Positions 22,498-34,166 are shown, counted from the stretch's first letter. The stretch: DNA of 64,000 nt from Basidiobolus meristosporus CBS 931.73 (GCA_002104905.1 MCFE01000142.1:92201-156200); one strand, 5' to 3'. Notes: generated by a model not told the origin, from the sequence alone. Made by a program: numbers and translations.

Positions 22498-24312
22498 ATG
22501 GTTGCCCTTCGAGCTTCATCAACCTTGGTTGAACCAGCTTCATTTGTTGCCCACGCCCAAGTCATAAGCTACGAGCTTCGTGGAGAGAAATGCTGGTTTG
22601 CTATGTTCATTTCCCCCTTGGAGCAACCCGACTCTTTGGACGAGGGCCCCAACACAGATCCGTACATAGTGTATCGTTTATTTAGTGACTTCAAATACTT
22701 CATCAGCTACTTAACGCAGGAATGTGCGAGGTATGAACAACGGACCCCGCGGCTGACAAGTAGAAAGAGGATCCTTTCTTCCAAGACCGCTCACGCTGGA
22801 CGTGTTGTCCATGACCTAAACGAGTTCTTAACTCCGGTACTCGCCCTTCCCGCCACCATTCGCAGCTCGATCTGTTTTTCCGAGTTCTTTGGGTTATGGG
22901 AGTGTGATTTAACCGACCCACTACCTACCACCCCAATATCGGTTGACTTTAGTAAAGCCACCATCCCCACGGTCAGTACAGTGCAGGAGGCCTTTGAGGC
23001 AACCGAGTTCGAGACCGCCTCTGTGTCGACGGCCACATTTGGGCCCCTTCATCGGTCCAATACTGTAGGCCCCTGCACCACTTCTAACCGATCGGAGCCA
23101 CCTCTGAAGGTAGCGCCATGGAATGTTCGGCACATGACGGATAGAGAGAAGGCGGTATGGCGGACAAAACGGAACTCCTTGATCCGGTTCAACAGTTGCC
23201 GCTCTCATGGTAGGGGGAACGCGGTCGTCATAGCACCATTTGTTCGGGTCAAGGTGATCTTGAACTCGGACAATATCATCAACATCATGGTTGCTCGGAA
23301 CATCGCTTACGACGATCTACGGAAACGGATCTTCGAGAAATTCTGCGAGAACCCGGCGTTCAACCCGGAGGATTTTGAGTCGGTGGTGTTGGCCTACAAG
23401 CGGGAGAATAGTCTAATTATCATCGCATCGAATGATGATCTGCGCTCAGTGCTGGTCGACGAGATTAACAAGTACACAATGTATCTCCCCTCGGCGAAGC
23501 TTTTGGATGAGTTCTTTTGGATGCGGGAGGTGGCAGAGGTCCACAAATCAGCGACTGAGCAGGAAACTTCCCCGGCCGATCGAGATTCTGGGTACATCTC
23601 GTATCGCACCCTTAGCAACGAGAGTCTGCGGGAGCGCTTTCTTTACGACAGCGCACACCCGATGCATAAATCGCTCTCCCTTCAGCGGCAGAACTCCACC
23701 TCTCTAAGAAGACAGAACTCGCTGGCGGCAATTCGAAATGCCCCGTTACAAAATTCCCACTTGCGACGTCAAAAAACGCTAGCATCTCTTCATCAGAAAA
23801 CAGTGATCGCTTCGCTCCAGCATGAAGTCAACGAGGCACCCCATGGGATGACCGATAGACCGGAGACAAATGGTCGCTCGACACTCCAAGAGCCATCATC
23901 CGCTACTGTCAGCTTCCGGTTGGACTCAACTGAAAGTGCAACCCCTAGCAAAAGCGTGGTATTCAGACTCAAAGTTGCACTTGATTCGGAGAGCTGCGTA
24001 GTGATCCCAGTACAAAACACCGTGACTTGTCCTGAGCTGAAGGCGCTGATCTTCAAAGCATTTCTGCAAGCAGGGTATTCGGAAGAACGACTTGAATCAC
24101 TTCAACTCATCTACAGGACGATGGACTCCCACTTCTTGACGGTCGAAAACGAGCAGGATGTTCGCAGCCTTATATCCATAGTTCGTCTAGACGACGGCTC
24201 GCGAGGTGTCCAATCGCTTTCGCTCTATTTATTCCCCAGAGGTCTCTTCAGTTCCCTACGTCGGGGTGGGATTCTTTTAGACATTCCTTTGGACATGATT
24301 TGTGTATCATAG
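22498..24312 (+). CDS. PX domain protein with two PB1-like domains
   Basis: A single-exon 604-aa protein. Residues ~18-138 fit a PX (phosphoinositide-binding) domain: a curved-sheet start, YRLFSDFKYF with the key Arg at 60, a basic proline-containing loop (80-100) and a helical end. Residues ~248-330 (VRVKVILNSDN...DDLRKRIFEKF...NDDLRSVL) and ~487-580 (VVFRLKVALDSE...CPELKALIFKAF...NEQDVRSLI) each have the PB1 pattern, including the acidic OPCA-like stretch. The linker at ~393-426 has three RQNS/RQKT motifs, probable phosphosites. PX and PB1 together are known from polarity and NADPH-oxidase scaffolds such as Bem1 and p40phox, which also carry SH3 domains; no SH3 is visible here. Expected role: a membrane-recruited scaffold pairing with PB1 partners. 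An AATAAA lies at 24521. Confidence 0.8.
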   Translation: MVALRASSTLVEPASFVAHAQVISYELRGEKCWFAMFISPLEQPDSLDEGPNTDPYIVYRLFSDFKYFISYLTQECARYEQRTPRLTSRKRILSSKTAHAGRVVHDLNEFLTPVLALPATIRSSICFSEFFGLWECDLTDPLPTTPISVDFSKATIPTVSTVQEAFEATEFETASVSTATFGPLHRSNTVGPCTTSNRSEPPLKVAPWNVRHMTDREKAVWRTKRNSLIRFNSCRSHGRGNAVVIAPFVRVKVILNSDNIINIMVARNIAYDDLRKRIFEKFCENPAFNPEDFESVVLAYKRENSLIIIASNDDLRSVLVDEINKYTMYLPSAKLLDEFFWMREVAEVHKSATEQETSPADRDSGYISYRTLSNESLRERFLYDSAHPMHKSLSLQRQNSTSLRRQNSLAAIRNAPLQNSHLRRQKTLASLHQKTVIASLQHEVNEAPHGMTDRPETNGRSTLQEPSSATVSFRLDSTESATPSKSVVFRLKVALDSESCVVIPVQNTVTCPELKALIFKAFLQAGYSEERLESLQLIYRTMDSHFLTVENEQDVRSLISIVRLDDGSRGVQSLSLYLFPRGLFSSLRRGGILLDIPLDMICVS

Positions 24313-25152
24313 TTTTATTTGCTTTAGCGTCGTAATGTATAATCTCATATGTAATCTGTCTACACGAACCCGGCTTGTACATAGGGCAATATGAGCCCTT
24401 CTGAGAAGAATATCTGCACTGTCTGCCATCAACCCTTTCCGTGATAGTAAGGGGAGCCTGGAGTGATTGGAATTTGCGTAACAACGTTCGTGCCAATATA
24501 TGCATCTGTATACGGTCTCGAATAAAACAATCATATAATGCTACAAGTTAAACCCGGCCAGTTTAATCCATATGTTATCTACATACGGAGGCTGAGGCTA
24601 AGCTCGGCTAACATACGGCAAGCGTAGCTTTGATTTTGAAGAAGGCGCAGTTCCAACATGGCCACCAGGTGGCATGTGTGGGTGACTTCTGATGAACACC
24701 TTTGGAAATATTGGATTGCTGCCGGGATGCTGCGTAAGCCGCTTTAAGAGTGAAACAAGCAGGTTGGATAGATAGGTTTGCAGGTAGAATGGTACCAAAC
24801 GTCACTTACGACGAGCATAAATGGATTCCAGGTGTAACCGAGATGCCATTTTGATAGTAGCATGGCTATCGGATTCCGTAATAAATACATCAGGAGTCCT
24901 TTCTCCGACCAAACAAGACAACTCAACTGGTGCCGATGGCGTTCGTAATAGAGCACAGCTATATTCATACATGTAGGTGACACCAAAATTAGAGGCATAT
25001 CGATAAGGTGATGAAAGCAGGGTATTGAGGTGGCATTTCAAAGGGCCGCATGGTATAATGTGAAGTTGCTAAACATATGTAATGGATCAGGAAATACGGG
25101 GTGAAATATGTGTATGATCTATCAGGATAAGGGGCCTTTAGGTGCCTTGGAG
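24313..25152. other. Convergent intergenic region with AATAAA signal
   Basis: The 3' flanks of the PX-PB1 gene and the Cys-rich gene meet here. AATAAA at 24521-24526 may serve the plus-strand gene. No further gene seen. Confidence 0.5.
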
Positions 25153-25971
25153 TCAGGATCGGAACGAGGTGGTGCTGTTGGATGGAGTTGCCAGGTGCTG
25201 TTGCCCAACGGGTTGGCTTGCCAGAGAGGACGGGATCCTGTGGTTTGACTGATCTAGCAATGACCGTCGATAGTTCTCTAGCTTGGCAACCGACTTCTTG
25301 TATGCATTCATACGACGACGTCTGCGAAGGTAGATAAACAGGATGCAGCTGGCCAGCAAGGCAAAGCATCCAACTCCAATAATTATATACCCCCATGTCG
25401 GGAAATGGTTGTAGTCTATATCGCTTCCGCATATGTTCTTCCTACAGGCTCCGGAATGGCACTGTCTGTCTTCGGAGCAAGGTTCGTTATTCTCAAGGGC
25501 GCCTACACATGTTCTGGTGTTAGTGGAGCAAAATGAGCCACTTGCGCAGTTGTCTCGGTTGATCAGGTAGAGACTAACATCATCGATGATGCACGGCTGG
25601 CCAAGTTGGACATCTTTTAAGAAGCATTTCTGAGCCAAGCAAATGCCAACCTCGCCCTCGCATGAATCATCCCGGCCGAAACTACAGATATCGCCCTGCT
25701 TCACTTTCGGCATACAGCCAACTCTATTGTTAGGGCAATACTCTGTCACGCCGCACTGGGGTGGTGCGGGAAGATTGGCCGGCCACTCGTCTAGGTACTC
25801 ATCGATGCGACATCCCACAAAGGCGCATCTGTTTGTCAAATCGTCGCATGTTAATGTTACGTTGTTGCAGGGCTCTTTGGAAGACAATTCACTCGGCGTG
25901 CATTTATCACCCAGTTGATAAGCAGCCAACAACGCAAAGGCATAAGCGGCCAGAAATACAGCCCGTATCAT
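25153..25971 (-). CDS. Cys-rich single-pass membrane protein
   Basis: I place the start at the ATG at 25971, which puts a signal peptide (MIRAVFLAAYAFALLAAY) at the very N-terminus; 272 aa result. Residues ~24-182 hold more than 20 Cys in a repetitive spacing (CxxxxxC, GxxCxxxxQC...). The C-terminal part of this region (LGQPC...CASGSFCS...C...NEPCSEDRQCHSGAC) resembles Dickkopf N-terminal-type Cys-rich modules. A single membrane helix at ~192-213 (IIIGVGCFALLASCILFIYL) is followed by RRRRR, so the Cys-rich part should face outside and a ~55-aa Ser-rich tail the cytosol. It probably acts at the cell surface as a receptor or wall-associated protein; ligand unknown. A TATA-like box lies at 26061-26070. 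Confidence 0.8.
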   Translation of the reverse strand: MIRAVFLAAYAFALLAAYQLGDKCTPSELSSKEPCNNVTLTCDDLTNRCAFVGCRIDEYLDEWPANLPAPPQCGVTEYCPNNRVGCMPKVKQGDICSFGRDDSCEGEVGICLAQKCFLKDVQLGQPCIIDDVSLYLINRDNCASGSFCSTNTRTCVGALENNEPCSEDRQCHSGACRKNICGSDIDYNHFPTWGYIIIGVGCFALLASCILFIYLRRRRRMNAYKKSVAKLENYRRSLLDQSNHRIPSSLASQPVGQQHLATPSNSTTSFRS

Positions 25972-26060
25972 CTTAAGCAGTGCCAACTGTTGATGGGGGT
26001 CGTGTGTTCAGTGAAAATGGACCAACTAGTGAAAATACCGCTGTCTTGAGGATGAGCTGA

Positions 26061-26070
26061 TTTATATACT
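26061..26070 (-). promoter_or_regulatory. TATA box of the Cys-rich gene
   Basis: AGTATATAAA on the minus strand, about 90 bases upstream of the chosen ATG at 25971; this spacing supports that start. Confidence 0.45.
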
Positions 26071-26240
26071 TGTTCAGGAAGGAGGTGACATCACGATTTG
26101 CCACCGAAACCCACCCAGCAATACCAAGGGTTTTCCAGTCAGGTCGTCTGGAATCCAATTCTCCATTCATTGAGGTCCAGCTAGACTGATGCACGATATC
26201 TAGAATAATACGCGATCTAGCAGAGTGGGCACTCATGATG

Positions 26241-29200
26241 GTTGTACGGCAGCTTCACGCCAGTGCTGGTCCATGACAATGTAGGCTGTAGCTATTAGAG
26301 TTAACCAATGAAAGGATGTGCTTGGTTGGGACTCAGTCCGGATAGGATCAAAATGGAAATGCCATATGGTGGATCAGATTTGTAGATGATTCGGAGTCAT
26401 ACACGATTGATAGACAAGCCTCTAAGATAGATACGGTGCCCCCTCATAAGCACAAATCCTTTCATTGCGTTTAGAACATTCCTTAATACCACAAACAAGT
26501 GGAACATCCCCAAGAGCACACCGCTGTCGAAATACGCGGTCCTCCTTGTAGTGGGAAAGTCTACCCCAGCTCCACGTCAGAATTAGTTAGGCTTACATAA
26601 ATGGCTCGTCAAGATGATGTCGAATTCATTTCAGCGGCCAGGTGCGGATTCTCCAGGGCAGATGATGAATTCCGTTTTAATTAGTCAATATTCGGAATCC
26701 CCGATATTCTTGCTGATTCGCTAGCTGAATTCCAATTGAACTCTGGGCGTGTTTGGCTCAGCACGATCGCTCTTGATCGCAACATTGGCAATTCTGGGAT
26801 GATGTGCAAAAGCATATTACAGCACTAAATGGAGGGTAATAGGAAAACAACAACACCGAGTATCTTTGTATTTTTCCATGCCTCTGCCTAACCATCTGGT
26901 ACAACTTGGGGTTCTTAAATGGGGATGACCAACAAATGCTATTCAATCGCTCTGCTAAGGCTTGATCCCACTGTGTTATTCTGCTGAGAAAGGGTGGAAG
27001 GTAACAATCACCCCAGTGCAAATTCCCTATTGCAGTAGACTGTGCTACCGAGATATCCAAAGATCCAGCTCCATCTTTTCTTCTTGGTAGGACATTTGCC
27101 AGAATAAAATGTCTATTGTGCATCGGTTGCTTGTACTCAGGCTCAGGTATATTTGGATAAATAGGTCTCCTGCGAATATTATACATTCCACGCCATTGGC
27201 CTGAAGTGCTGGTCAAAGTTCCCAGTATCTTCTGATTATGTAAACTCGCTTGGTCATTTTACTTTCTGACGACGGTCGTCTGGTTTTATTCGTTAGCCAT
27301 CATGTAAGTGGGCTAGCCAGTCGCAAGCTTAGCCACTTTGGGGTGATGACTCCCATGAGAATCCTGTGGGGGGGGCGATGTTCAAGGAGAGATTTTGCGC
27401 TTCCCATGTATTTTTCGGCTGGTAGTACGGTGTTGCTAGAAATCCAAATAGATATTCGCCAGCCAATGGCTGCTAGGCGACCTATCCACCACCTCAGTTT
27501 CCAAAATTTGGTGATCAGTTGGAAACACTGCTAATGATAAGCCATCCAAAATGCACCGTGGTTGGCTGCATTTGACCCAAGGAGGCATACACAGATTCAT
27601 GCCGAATTCCGAACTAAAATAAGCAAGTTCTGCATAGAGTTCACAGGATTTGAATTTCTGGCCTGGAAGAACCCATCCACCCTATTCTCAAACCTAGCCA
27701 ATGGATGCTTCTCAACTGTCTCATGCATTTAGGATCTAATGGTGGCCAGGTTTGAAAGGGGATGGCTCGCTCCTCGGTTGAGTGTTGGTCGCAACGAGAC
27801 CGGGATGGTGGTGGCTATTCTCTCCTAAAAGCAGATTTGGTTGCATCATTTCTATTGATACACACCCGGCAGACCCCAAGTGCCGATATCGAGTGCTGTA
27901 ATGCAATGGAATATGGCCGCAGTATAAAAGCTGCCCAAGAGCTCTTTTCGGGCAAATGGTGACAGGTTGCTGTGGCATTGTGGCTCGACTAGTCTTATTT
28001 TAACAACACAGTCTGTCACTGTGCCAATTGACGCTTGAGAATATAAAAGCTCTATATCTACTAGCCCTTTGAGTCTGAGAATCCGGCATTCTGTGCCATG
28101 TAACCTCCACTCACGATCGATAATGGTATTTCGGGATCATTGGGAGTGTTTCATAGGGCTCGGCTTATGTGGGTGATCCGTGTTCACATTGAAGCTGGTT
28201 TACTGCCCATGCAAGGTCACTTCGAAAATGTTGGAAATATATGTATCGTTTTTAAGGAAACCACATGTATTGCAGCCATATATACTCTGTGGAGCTGGTT
28301 CACGCACCAACGAAAGGTAAACTAGTCTGCTGGGTTCAGACAAACACCCCAAAGGTTTGAAATCTCCGGCAGTTACACATGAAGGCGGTGGCCTCTTGGA
28401 TATCATGATGGCGAATCTCGCCATACATGAAGGATCTGTAATTGCGATGCCGTTTCGAAACATTAGTCTGCAGCCATTAAACCCGCGTTTGCTGAACTGG
28501 CCCAGTCGTCGAAATCCAGAGACGGAATGAGTGCATGGGTATAGCTGCATTTTAGCGCATAAATGAAGCCAATGGCAGTTGGTGGGTATCTACCAATAGT
28601 TGTGATGGCTGGCCACTAATCTGTTTCGATTCGGCTCCGTTTGCAAAGGTGTTCTCTGGATCAGCCAAGGATCAAAGACCCACAACAGTCACCGATCTGT
28701 GCTCTTTCTTGGAGACACGTGAAGAATAGCCATGGTTCCGTTGGATTCTGGGTTGGTGCTATATCAAGCCAATAAAAGGAGTCCATGGTGAGTGCCCTAG
28801 TTTGGGATTCCTGAAACACGCTAATTACCATGTAAGATAGTCAAAGCTCGTGTTCTGTAAGTTCATACAGAACAGGCGTTATTTCATGCTGATTCAGAGA
28901 GCCAAAGATCATTCCTGAAGTACATAGCTGCTCTTCTATATTCCGGCCTGGGTGGAGCCTAGTAGCAAGTCCTCATGCTTTTCGAATATACTTGTCAGAT
29001 CTACTTCTGGTAAGCCACTCCTCAGTACACCTGCCGCCACAACTTGCTTTCAGCTTCACTGTTGAGGTGCGCGTCCACAAGGCATAAAACGAAGCCCAAT
29101 TCATACAGTGAGTGATAGCCTCGTCAATCTACCGCCTGCCACGAATGGGGCGGGGCAATGTTGTGTATCTCAATAATAGTTTGGCATTTCGTGAATGCAG

Positions 29201-30631
29201 CTGGATATTAACACGGTCAAACATTCTCATAGAGCCACCTAAAGCAAATGCGAGCCATTTTTCAGATTAGGATCTTCCATACTTGTTTCGATTTGCATTA
29301 CATTACATGAATGGCCCCCTCGGATCCTGGGCCTCTGTTCTGGGATTTCTCATACGACATATACGGTGGCAAGCACGCGACCACCAGACACCACAGCCAG
29401 ATCGAGCTAAGCCACCAAAGGCCTGAGGAAAGAAACACGAATAATTTTCTTCAGAGAATCGCATCACGGACCGGATGCTTCCCATCCTCGCTACATGCAA
29501 TCTTTGCAACCATCTGCATCAGCAATCAGGATCAAGTTGGTTGTTATCCATGGGATACCAATTTTCGTGATGGGGATCGAAGGATTTAGCTGGAGAGCCG
29601 GAAAATCTGCCAAGTAGAATGGCAGGCTGGCGAGGATGCCTTCCGGTTTGACTGATTATGAATCCGATGACTAACAAGGGCGCTCGTAAGGCGAGACTGC
29701 TCTAAACAAGTCACTATTATTAAACAAGGTTTGCAGGCACTCGATCGCTTTTGGGGAATTCTTGCAGCACATAGTCCTTTGCCATGTACGTGTTCAACTG
29801 ATGGATCCAAACATCGGCGCAGCAGACGGGAAGTTCTCATCCTCGCGCTTAGGTTCCCTTTGGCTGGGATGGGTGCATGTCAGGCCTCCGCTCCCAGCCT
29901 ATACATTCGCATCGTAGGTGAAGAGCGGGTATAGGGGCCTTTACGCAAAGAATGGCCGAGAATCTGCTGGGGGCTCCTTGTATCCGTGGATCTTGAGCAG
30001 TCGATCTCAGCAAATGGCGAGGCTTCGAGCCTTGGCTACCATGACACTCGTAATCTGATTGGATGCCGGTGACTTCACGAGTGGATTGTCTTTTGATAGC
30101 AACATTTGGGAAATCCATGATGTGGAATCGATTTCAATTAGACCAAGGTTGATGAAACCATTACCATTTCCGCTATTTCTGGCCAATATCAGCAGCAAAC
30201 TTGCTTTAGGTTGGCTCAGATACTCTTTCGACAATAGCTCAATCCATTGGAATAGGAGACTCCCAAAGATGATGGCTGCCGTTCCCACCAGAATCAGCCA
30301 TGCGACAACGGCCGATCGGAAATATCCGAAGTCTCTTGGGTGGCCGCTAGTGCCCACCTACGCCCTACACTATAAAGGAGGTTTTCAATCACCTGCATTG
30401 ACTACCTGAATAGTTAGAAAAGCCATCACGGATTCATCAAGCCGGAAACATAGAGTTAGAAGAAATTGAAACAAACATCTGTCATCCGATGGCTTATGGA
30501 TGATTTTCCGCCTAATGGATATATGCATCATCAGAGACAGGAATTGGATCCAGCATGGCGGAGAAGCGCTCAAATATGCTGGGATCCGTTTTCACCATTT
30601 TAATTTGTTTCTGAAATCAGCAAACATCCAG
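26241..30631. other. Long intergenic region without recognised genes
   Basis: Several frames of 60-150 codons occur on both strands. Most begin at non-ATG codons, none shows a motif, and they overlap each other. I see no transposon homology, tRNA or tandem repeat. Intron-rich or RNA genes could be missed. Confidence 0.45.
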
Positions 30632-30640
30632 TATATAAAA
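30632..30640 (+). promoter_or_regulatory. TATA box of the EEP-family gene
   Basis: TATATAAAA about 160 bases upstream of the ATG at 30798; the leader is pyrimidine-rich (CT/CA), as in many fungal promoters. Confidence 0.5.
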
Positions 30641-30797
30641 GGGGACAATCACCCACCCTTCCCTACCGATTTACATCACATTCTTCCACATCCTACCAAC
30701 CTTGCAACTGCACTCCAAGTGTGCACTCACTCCAATTCAACTCGAACATACTTGCCAGCGTTAAGCTACTTCACTTTCAGCCTTTATTCAGAATAGA

Positions 30798-31760
30798 ATG
30801 CTCTGCTTCGATTTCGGCTATATTCTCTCTGCTTTCTCCCAACCGCAGAAAAAGCATCCAGCTGAAAGTTCCATAAGTCCGTTCTACTTCAACTCCGAGT
30901 TGAAGAAGTGGTTGCCTTTGCCACGTGATCAGGTGGATGCCATCCCTCCATTCTCTGGTCGGAACAGCTTCGATGATGATGTTGCTTTTGGAACGTGGAA
31001 GCTATGCTGCTATAATATCTCTGGCTCTGACGAGCCCCTTTCAGAGGCGCGCATTGATGCCATCCTCCACCTATTACTGAAGGAGGATGCCGACGTGATC
31101 TGCCTACAAGAAGTCACACCGGAGTTTGTAGATCAGATTAAAAAAGAGCTTTGGGTTCAACAGGGCTACATTCTCTCCGATATCGAGTCTCAATCACTTC
31201 ATCCACAAGGGGTCTTTATGCTCTCACGCCTCCCACTTCACCCATTCTACGAGACATATTTACCCTCGAAGCAACAAAAAAAGATGCTCTACGCGGACGT
31301 ATACATCAACGAGCAGTCCGTAGTCAGAATTGCTACTTCCCATCTGGAGGGCCAGCGGCAAAATGTAAGGGAACAGCAGCTGGAATCCATCAGATCAGTG
31401 CTTTTGCCCGAGTCTGAGAAAGATAAATTCGTAACCTCGGTGATTTGTGGCGACTTCAACTTCGCAGGACCGAATGAGGATTCTGTCTTGAGAGGAGCAA
31501 ACTTCGTGGACGCATGGGTAAACAAGTACCCGGAGAACGAAAAGGGTGCTGGTTACACCCTTGGCGTGAACTATCCTTCATCCAATCCCTCACGAAACGA
31601 CCGCGTATACGTATGTAATCATGACAAAGAACTTCAATGGGAGGCAGTGAGGTTCAAGCTGATCGGTGATGAGCCCATCGCTGACGGCGGAGAGGCGAAA
31701 GTCTTTCCATCAAGCCACCTTGGACTTAGTCTCACCTTCACCGCCACCTGGCCCAACTGA
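30798..31760 (+). CDS. TDP2-like endonuclease/exonuclease/phosphatase protein
   Basis: A single-exon 320-aa protein with the full EEP fold order. The N-terminal TWN-type motif reads YN (Asn73), then CLQEV (Glu105, metal ligand), ATSHLEG (His182), CGDFNF (Asp219, Asn221), FVDAW (Asp238), NDRVYV (Arg267, Asp268) and SSHLGL (His307). In TDP2, which cleaves 5'-tyrosyl-DNA links left by topoisomerase 2, the last motif is SDHLGL; here the Asp is Ser, which could lower activity. The LL.KEDADVICLQEV segment and the length without the UBA domain fit TDP2-like fungal or plant proteins. Related EEP proteins act on RNA or phosphoinositides, so the substrate is not settled. No targeting signal is clear. 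Confidence 0.8.
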   Translation: MLCFDFGYILSAFSQPQKKHPAESSISPFYFNSELKKWLPLPRDQVDAIPPFSGRNSFDDDVAFGTWKLCCYNISGSDEPLSEARIDAILHLLLKEDADVICLQEVTPEFVDQIKKELWVQQGYILSDIESQSLHPQGVFMLSRLPLHPFYETYLPSKQQKKMLYADVYINEQSVVRIATSHLEGQRQNVREQQLESIRSVLLPESEKDKFVTSVICGDFNFAGPNEDSVLRGANFVDAWVNKYPENEKGAGYTLGVNYPSSNPSRNDRVYVCNHDKELQWEAVRFKLIGDEPIADGGEAKVFPSSHLGLSLTFTATWPN

Positions 31761-33128
31761 GTGGCAATCGACACATCCCCAATTCATTCGACCTTATCAA
31801 TCCAACCCCAGACCGAGACCAAGAGAAACCGCCCAAACGTAGATGCTGGTCCAATACTTATCCTCATTATACGCATGTGCTACCCAGTTGTAATATTTTC
31901 CCACCATACCAGACCCACGTTAATTCTTTTGAAGCCGCACGATACTTGTACCATTTCCGCCATTTTGCTATTGTCTTCTCCCAGACTCATCCCCCCGCAC
32001 TTCTCATCTCAGAAGTATCTTCCTATCCCACAAGTGCTATCTCAGCTACCACATCACTAACGAGGAGGCATTCCTGCAATTTGGGATGCTCCATGTACAG
32101 TATACTAAAATCCATTATCATCCAATAAAACTAGATGCGGCATTGGTGGCTTATGCGACTGAGCAGCCAAGTTCCAACGCATCCTATGAATATCATGTAT
32201 ATTCGAGATTCCGTTTCAGACACTCATTTTGCTGCAGGGATCCATAACAAAACATCGCTTGCAACAGGTTGGCCGAGAGCTAGGCGCTGTGCAGAGATCC
32301 CAAGGGTTTCATTCTCTTGGTGCTAGTTTGATAGATTAAGATCAGTTGCATCATCTACACGATCGATTAGTAAGTTGAGCAGATAATGGTGACTCATTAG
32401 GGATTAACATGGAGTGCTGGATCAGATCCTAGTCCAGGTAAGGGCATTGCGATCCAAGGATACAGGCAAATGGCAAATGGTAAATGGAGGGTTGATGGAA
32501 TGGTGCTGACTGCATTAATTGATCCAGACCAAGAAAAGCCAAGTCCCCACCAAACTGTAGATTGAATATGCGGGGCCTATGGCAGCGCATTCAATGTTCG
32601 TCAATCACTCCCAAGTGCCTAGCCCTTGGTAGGAAAATACATCACACCCTGGATGCAGATGGGCAACCAAAGGCGCTTCACCGGATCACGGTGCGCCGGT
32701 CCGCAGACGACGCTTAGCTGGGTTCAACTGGCGCACGTCGATTCATTGCGCTCTCTCTGGTATTGAATGTCGGGTATAGCGGTGCTTCATTGGCTTAGCA
32801 AAGTATATAGGCAATGGTACGAGTCGGCAATCCCTAGATCGGATTTGGCTCCAGCTGTGCCGTGTCTAATGCATGGCGCCCTAACCAGACCAAGTGATCT
32901 GGCACTGGCAGTGATGTTTGGCAACAAGGCTATTTCGGGTGCTCAACAATCTTCGCATGGCCCTTGATCGCAGATGACCGTGGAAATTGTATATTGAATT
33001 ACCACCTCCTTCATCAACTCGATATTTGATGAGGCAATAACCATGCACCCCTCGAATACGGCATGCATTCTTATTGGGCCATTATTCTGTTTTCAATATT
33101 TATTTAAAACGGCGATTGATGGATTAGA
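31761..33128. other. Intergenic, no gene seen
   Basis: An AATAAAA near 32120 may be the polyadenylation signal of the EEP gene. Otherwise nothing recognised. An A/T-rich TATTTATTTAAAA element ~30 bases before 33129 may be promoter for the next gene. Confidence 0.45.
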
Positions 33129-34166
33129 ATGTTTAATAAGCTAGACATGTTTGGTGCGTCCTTCCTGTCAATATTGACTTTGGCTGGGCCATATGCTCAA
33201 TTCGTCTCCCTTCGGTTCCGCTCGCCACCTATTCTTTGGTTGGCAACCCTCGTGAGCGTATTGTTCGAGCTATGGTTCATCGCGTATTTCAGTCTTCCCG
33301 GGCAACCCTTGATCACCGTGATCGCCAAAGGCGGGGCGGCGTTTTTCGTGATGCGGTTACCAAAGCTAGGGTACTTCAGTAAGCTCACTGAAAGGGCAGA
33401 GCTCAGAAACAGCCCTATGTTGTACTTCAGAGAGGTGTTCACTCTTCGTAGACCTGGCGATGCCAGCCTAGTATCGAAGCCATTCCCCCACCATTTTCAG
33501 GTGGCCTTTTCGCAATACCTTCTGGCCAATCTGATTTTTGTGTACTTCCGTACCCACCCACCTCGTACCAAACTTGAGACGAACCAACTGTTGGATTTCA
33601 CCGATTTCGAACTAACGCTTCAGACCGGCCTGTACTGTGTGTTGCTGTACTCGTACATGTCCTTTATGTACCTGATATTATTTGGAAGCGTCAGTTATCT
33701 CGTCGGCACAACCTACTACTCCATACACGATTCTCCCTTCACCTCCCTCTCCCTCCGAGAGTTCTGGAACCAGAGATGGAACCGGGTGTTCCAGAGTGAC
33801 TTCCGAGCAATCATCGCCCAGCCTGTATATAATCTGGCCACGAAGCACCTGAGTCTCCCCAGACGACCGGCCATGTTTCTCGCAGGGTGGACAACGTTCG
33901 CGTTTAGCGGCGTCTTCCATGAATACCTCGTGGGCTACCTTCTAGAGCAACCGGTCGTCTGGGAAAACTTCCGATTTTTTATGATCCAAGGGGCGGCGGT
34001 AAGCGGAGAGATATTGCTAGGCTACATGGTACCGCGCTGGAAACCGCCATCGGCGCTGCGAATCGCCATCAACCTGGTGTTCTTCCTGTGGACAAGCCCA
34101 CTCTTCATCAACCCATACATGAGGGCATCCGTTCATATCACCTGTGTTGTACCGTTGCTATTTTAG
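33129..34166 (+). CDS. Wax-synthase-type MBOAT acyltransferase
   Basis: 345 aa, single exon, with about eight hydrophobic segments. The sequence FWNQRWNRVFQ (residues 212-222) and the buried His in GVFHEYL (His264) are the two hallmark motifs of the MBOAT_2/wax synthase family, which moves an acyl chain from acyl-CoA to a hydroxyl acceptor in the ER membrane. The closest known activities are fatty alcohol or sterol esterification and, in fungi, acetylation steps in secondary metabolism. The acceptor cannot be told from sequence, and no biosynthetic cluster surrounds it. The length is normal for the family, perhaps slightly short at the N-terminus. It is flanked by unrelated genes. Confidence 0.85.
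   Translation: MFNKLDMFGASFLSILTLAGPYAQFVSLRFRSPPILWLATLVSVLFELWFIAYFSLPGQPLITVIAKGGAAFFVMRLPKLGYFSKLTERAELRNSPMLYFREVFTLRRPGDASLVSKPFPHHFQVAFSQYLLANLIFVYFRTHPPRTKLETNQLLDFTDFELTLQTGLYCVLLYSYMSFMYLILFGSVSYLVGTTYYSIHDSPFTSLSLREFWNQRWNRVFQSDFRAIIAQPVYNLATKHLSLPRRPAMFLAGWTTFAFSGVFHEYLVGYLLEQPVVWENFRFFMIQGAAVSGEILLGYMVPRWKPPSALRIAINLVFFLWTSPLFINPYMRASVHITCVVPLLF

Noticed and set aside
26758-27216. 152-aa minus-strand frame
   Set aside because: No ATG at its start, no motif, and composition of intergenic DNA.
29311-29589. 92-aa plus-strand ATG frame
   Set aside because: No motif and overlapped by other equally long frames; could be chance. Not listed as a gene.
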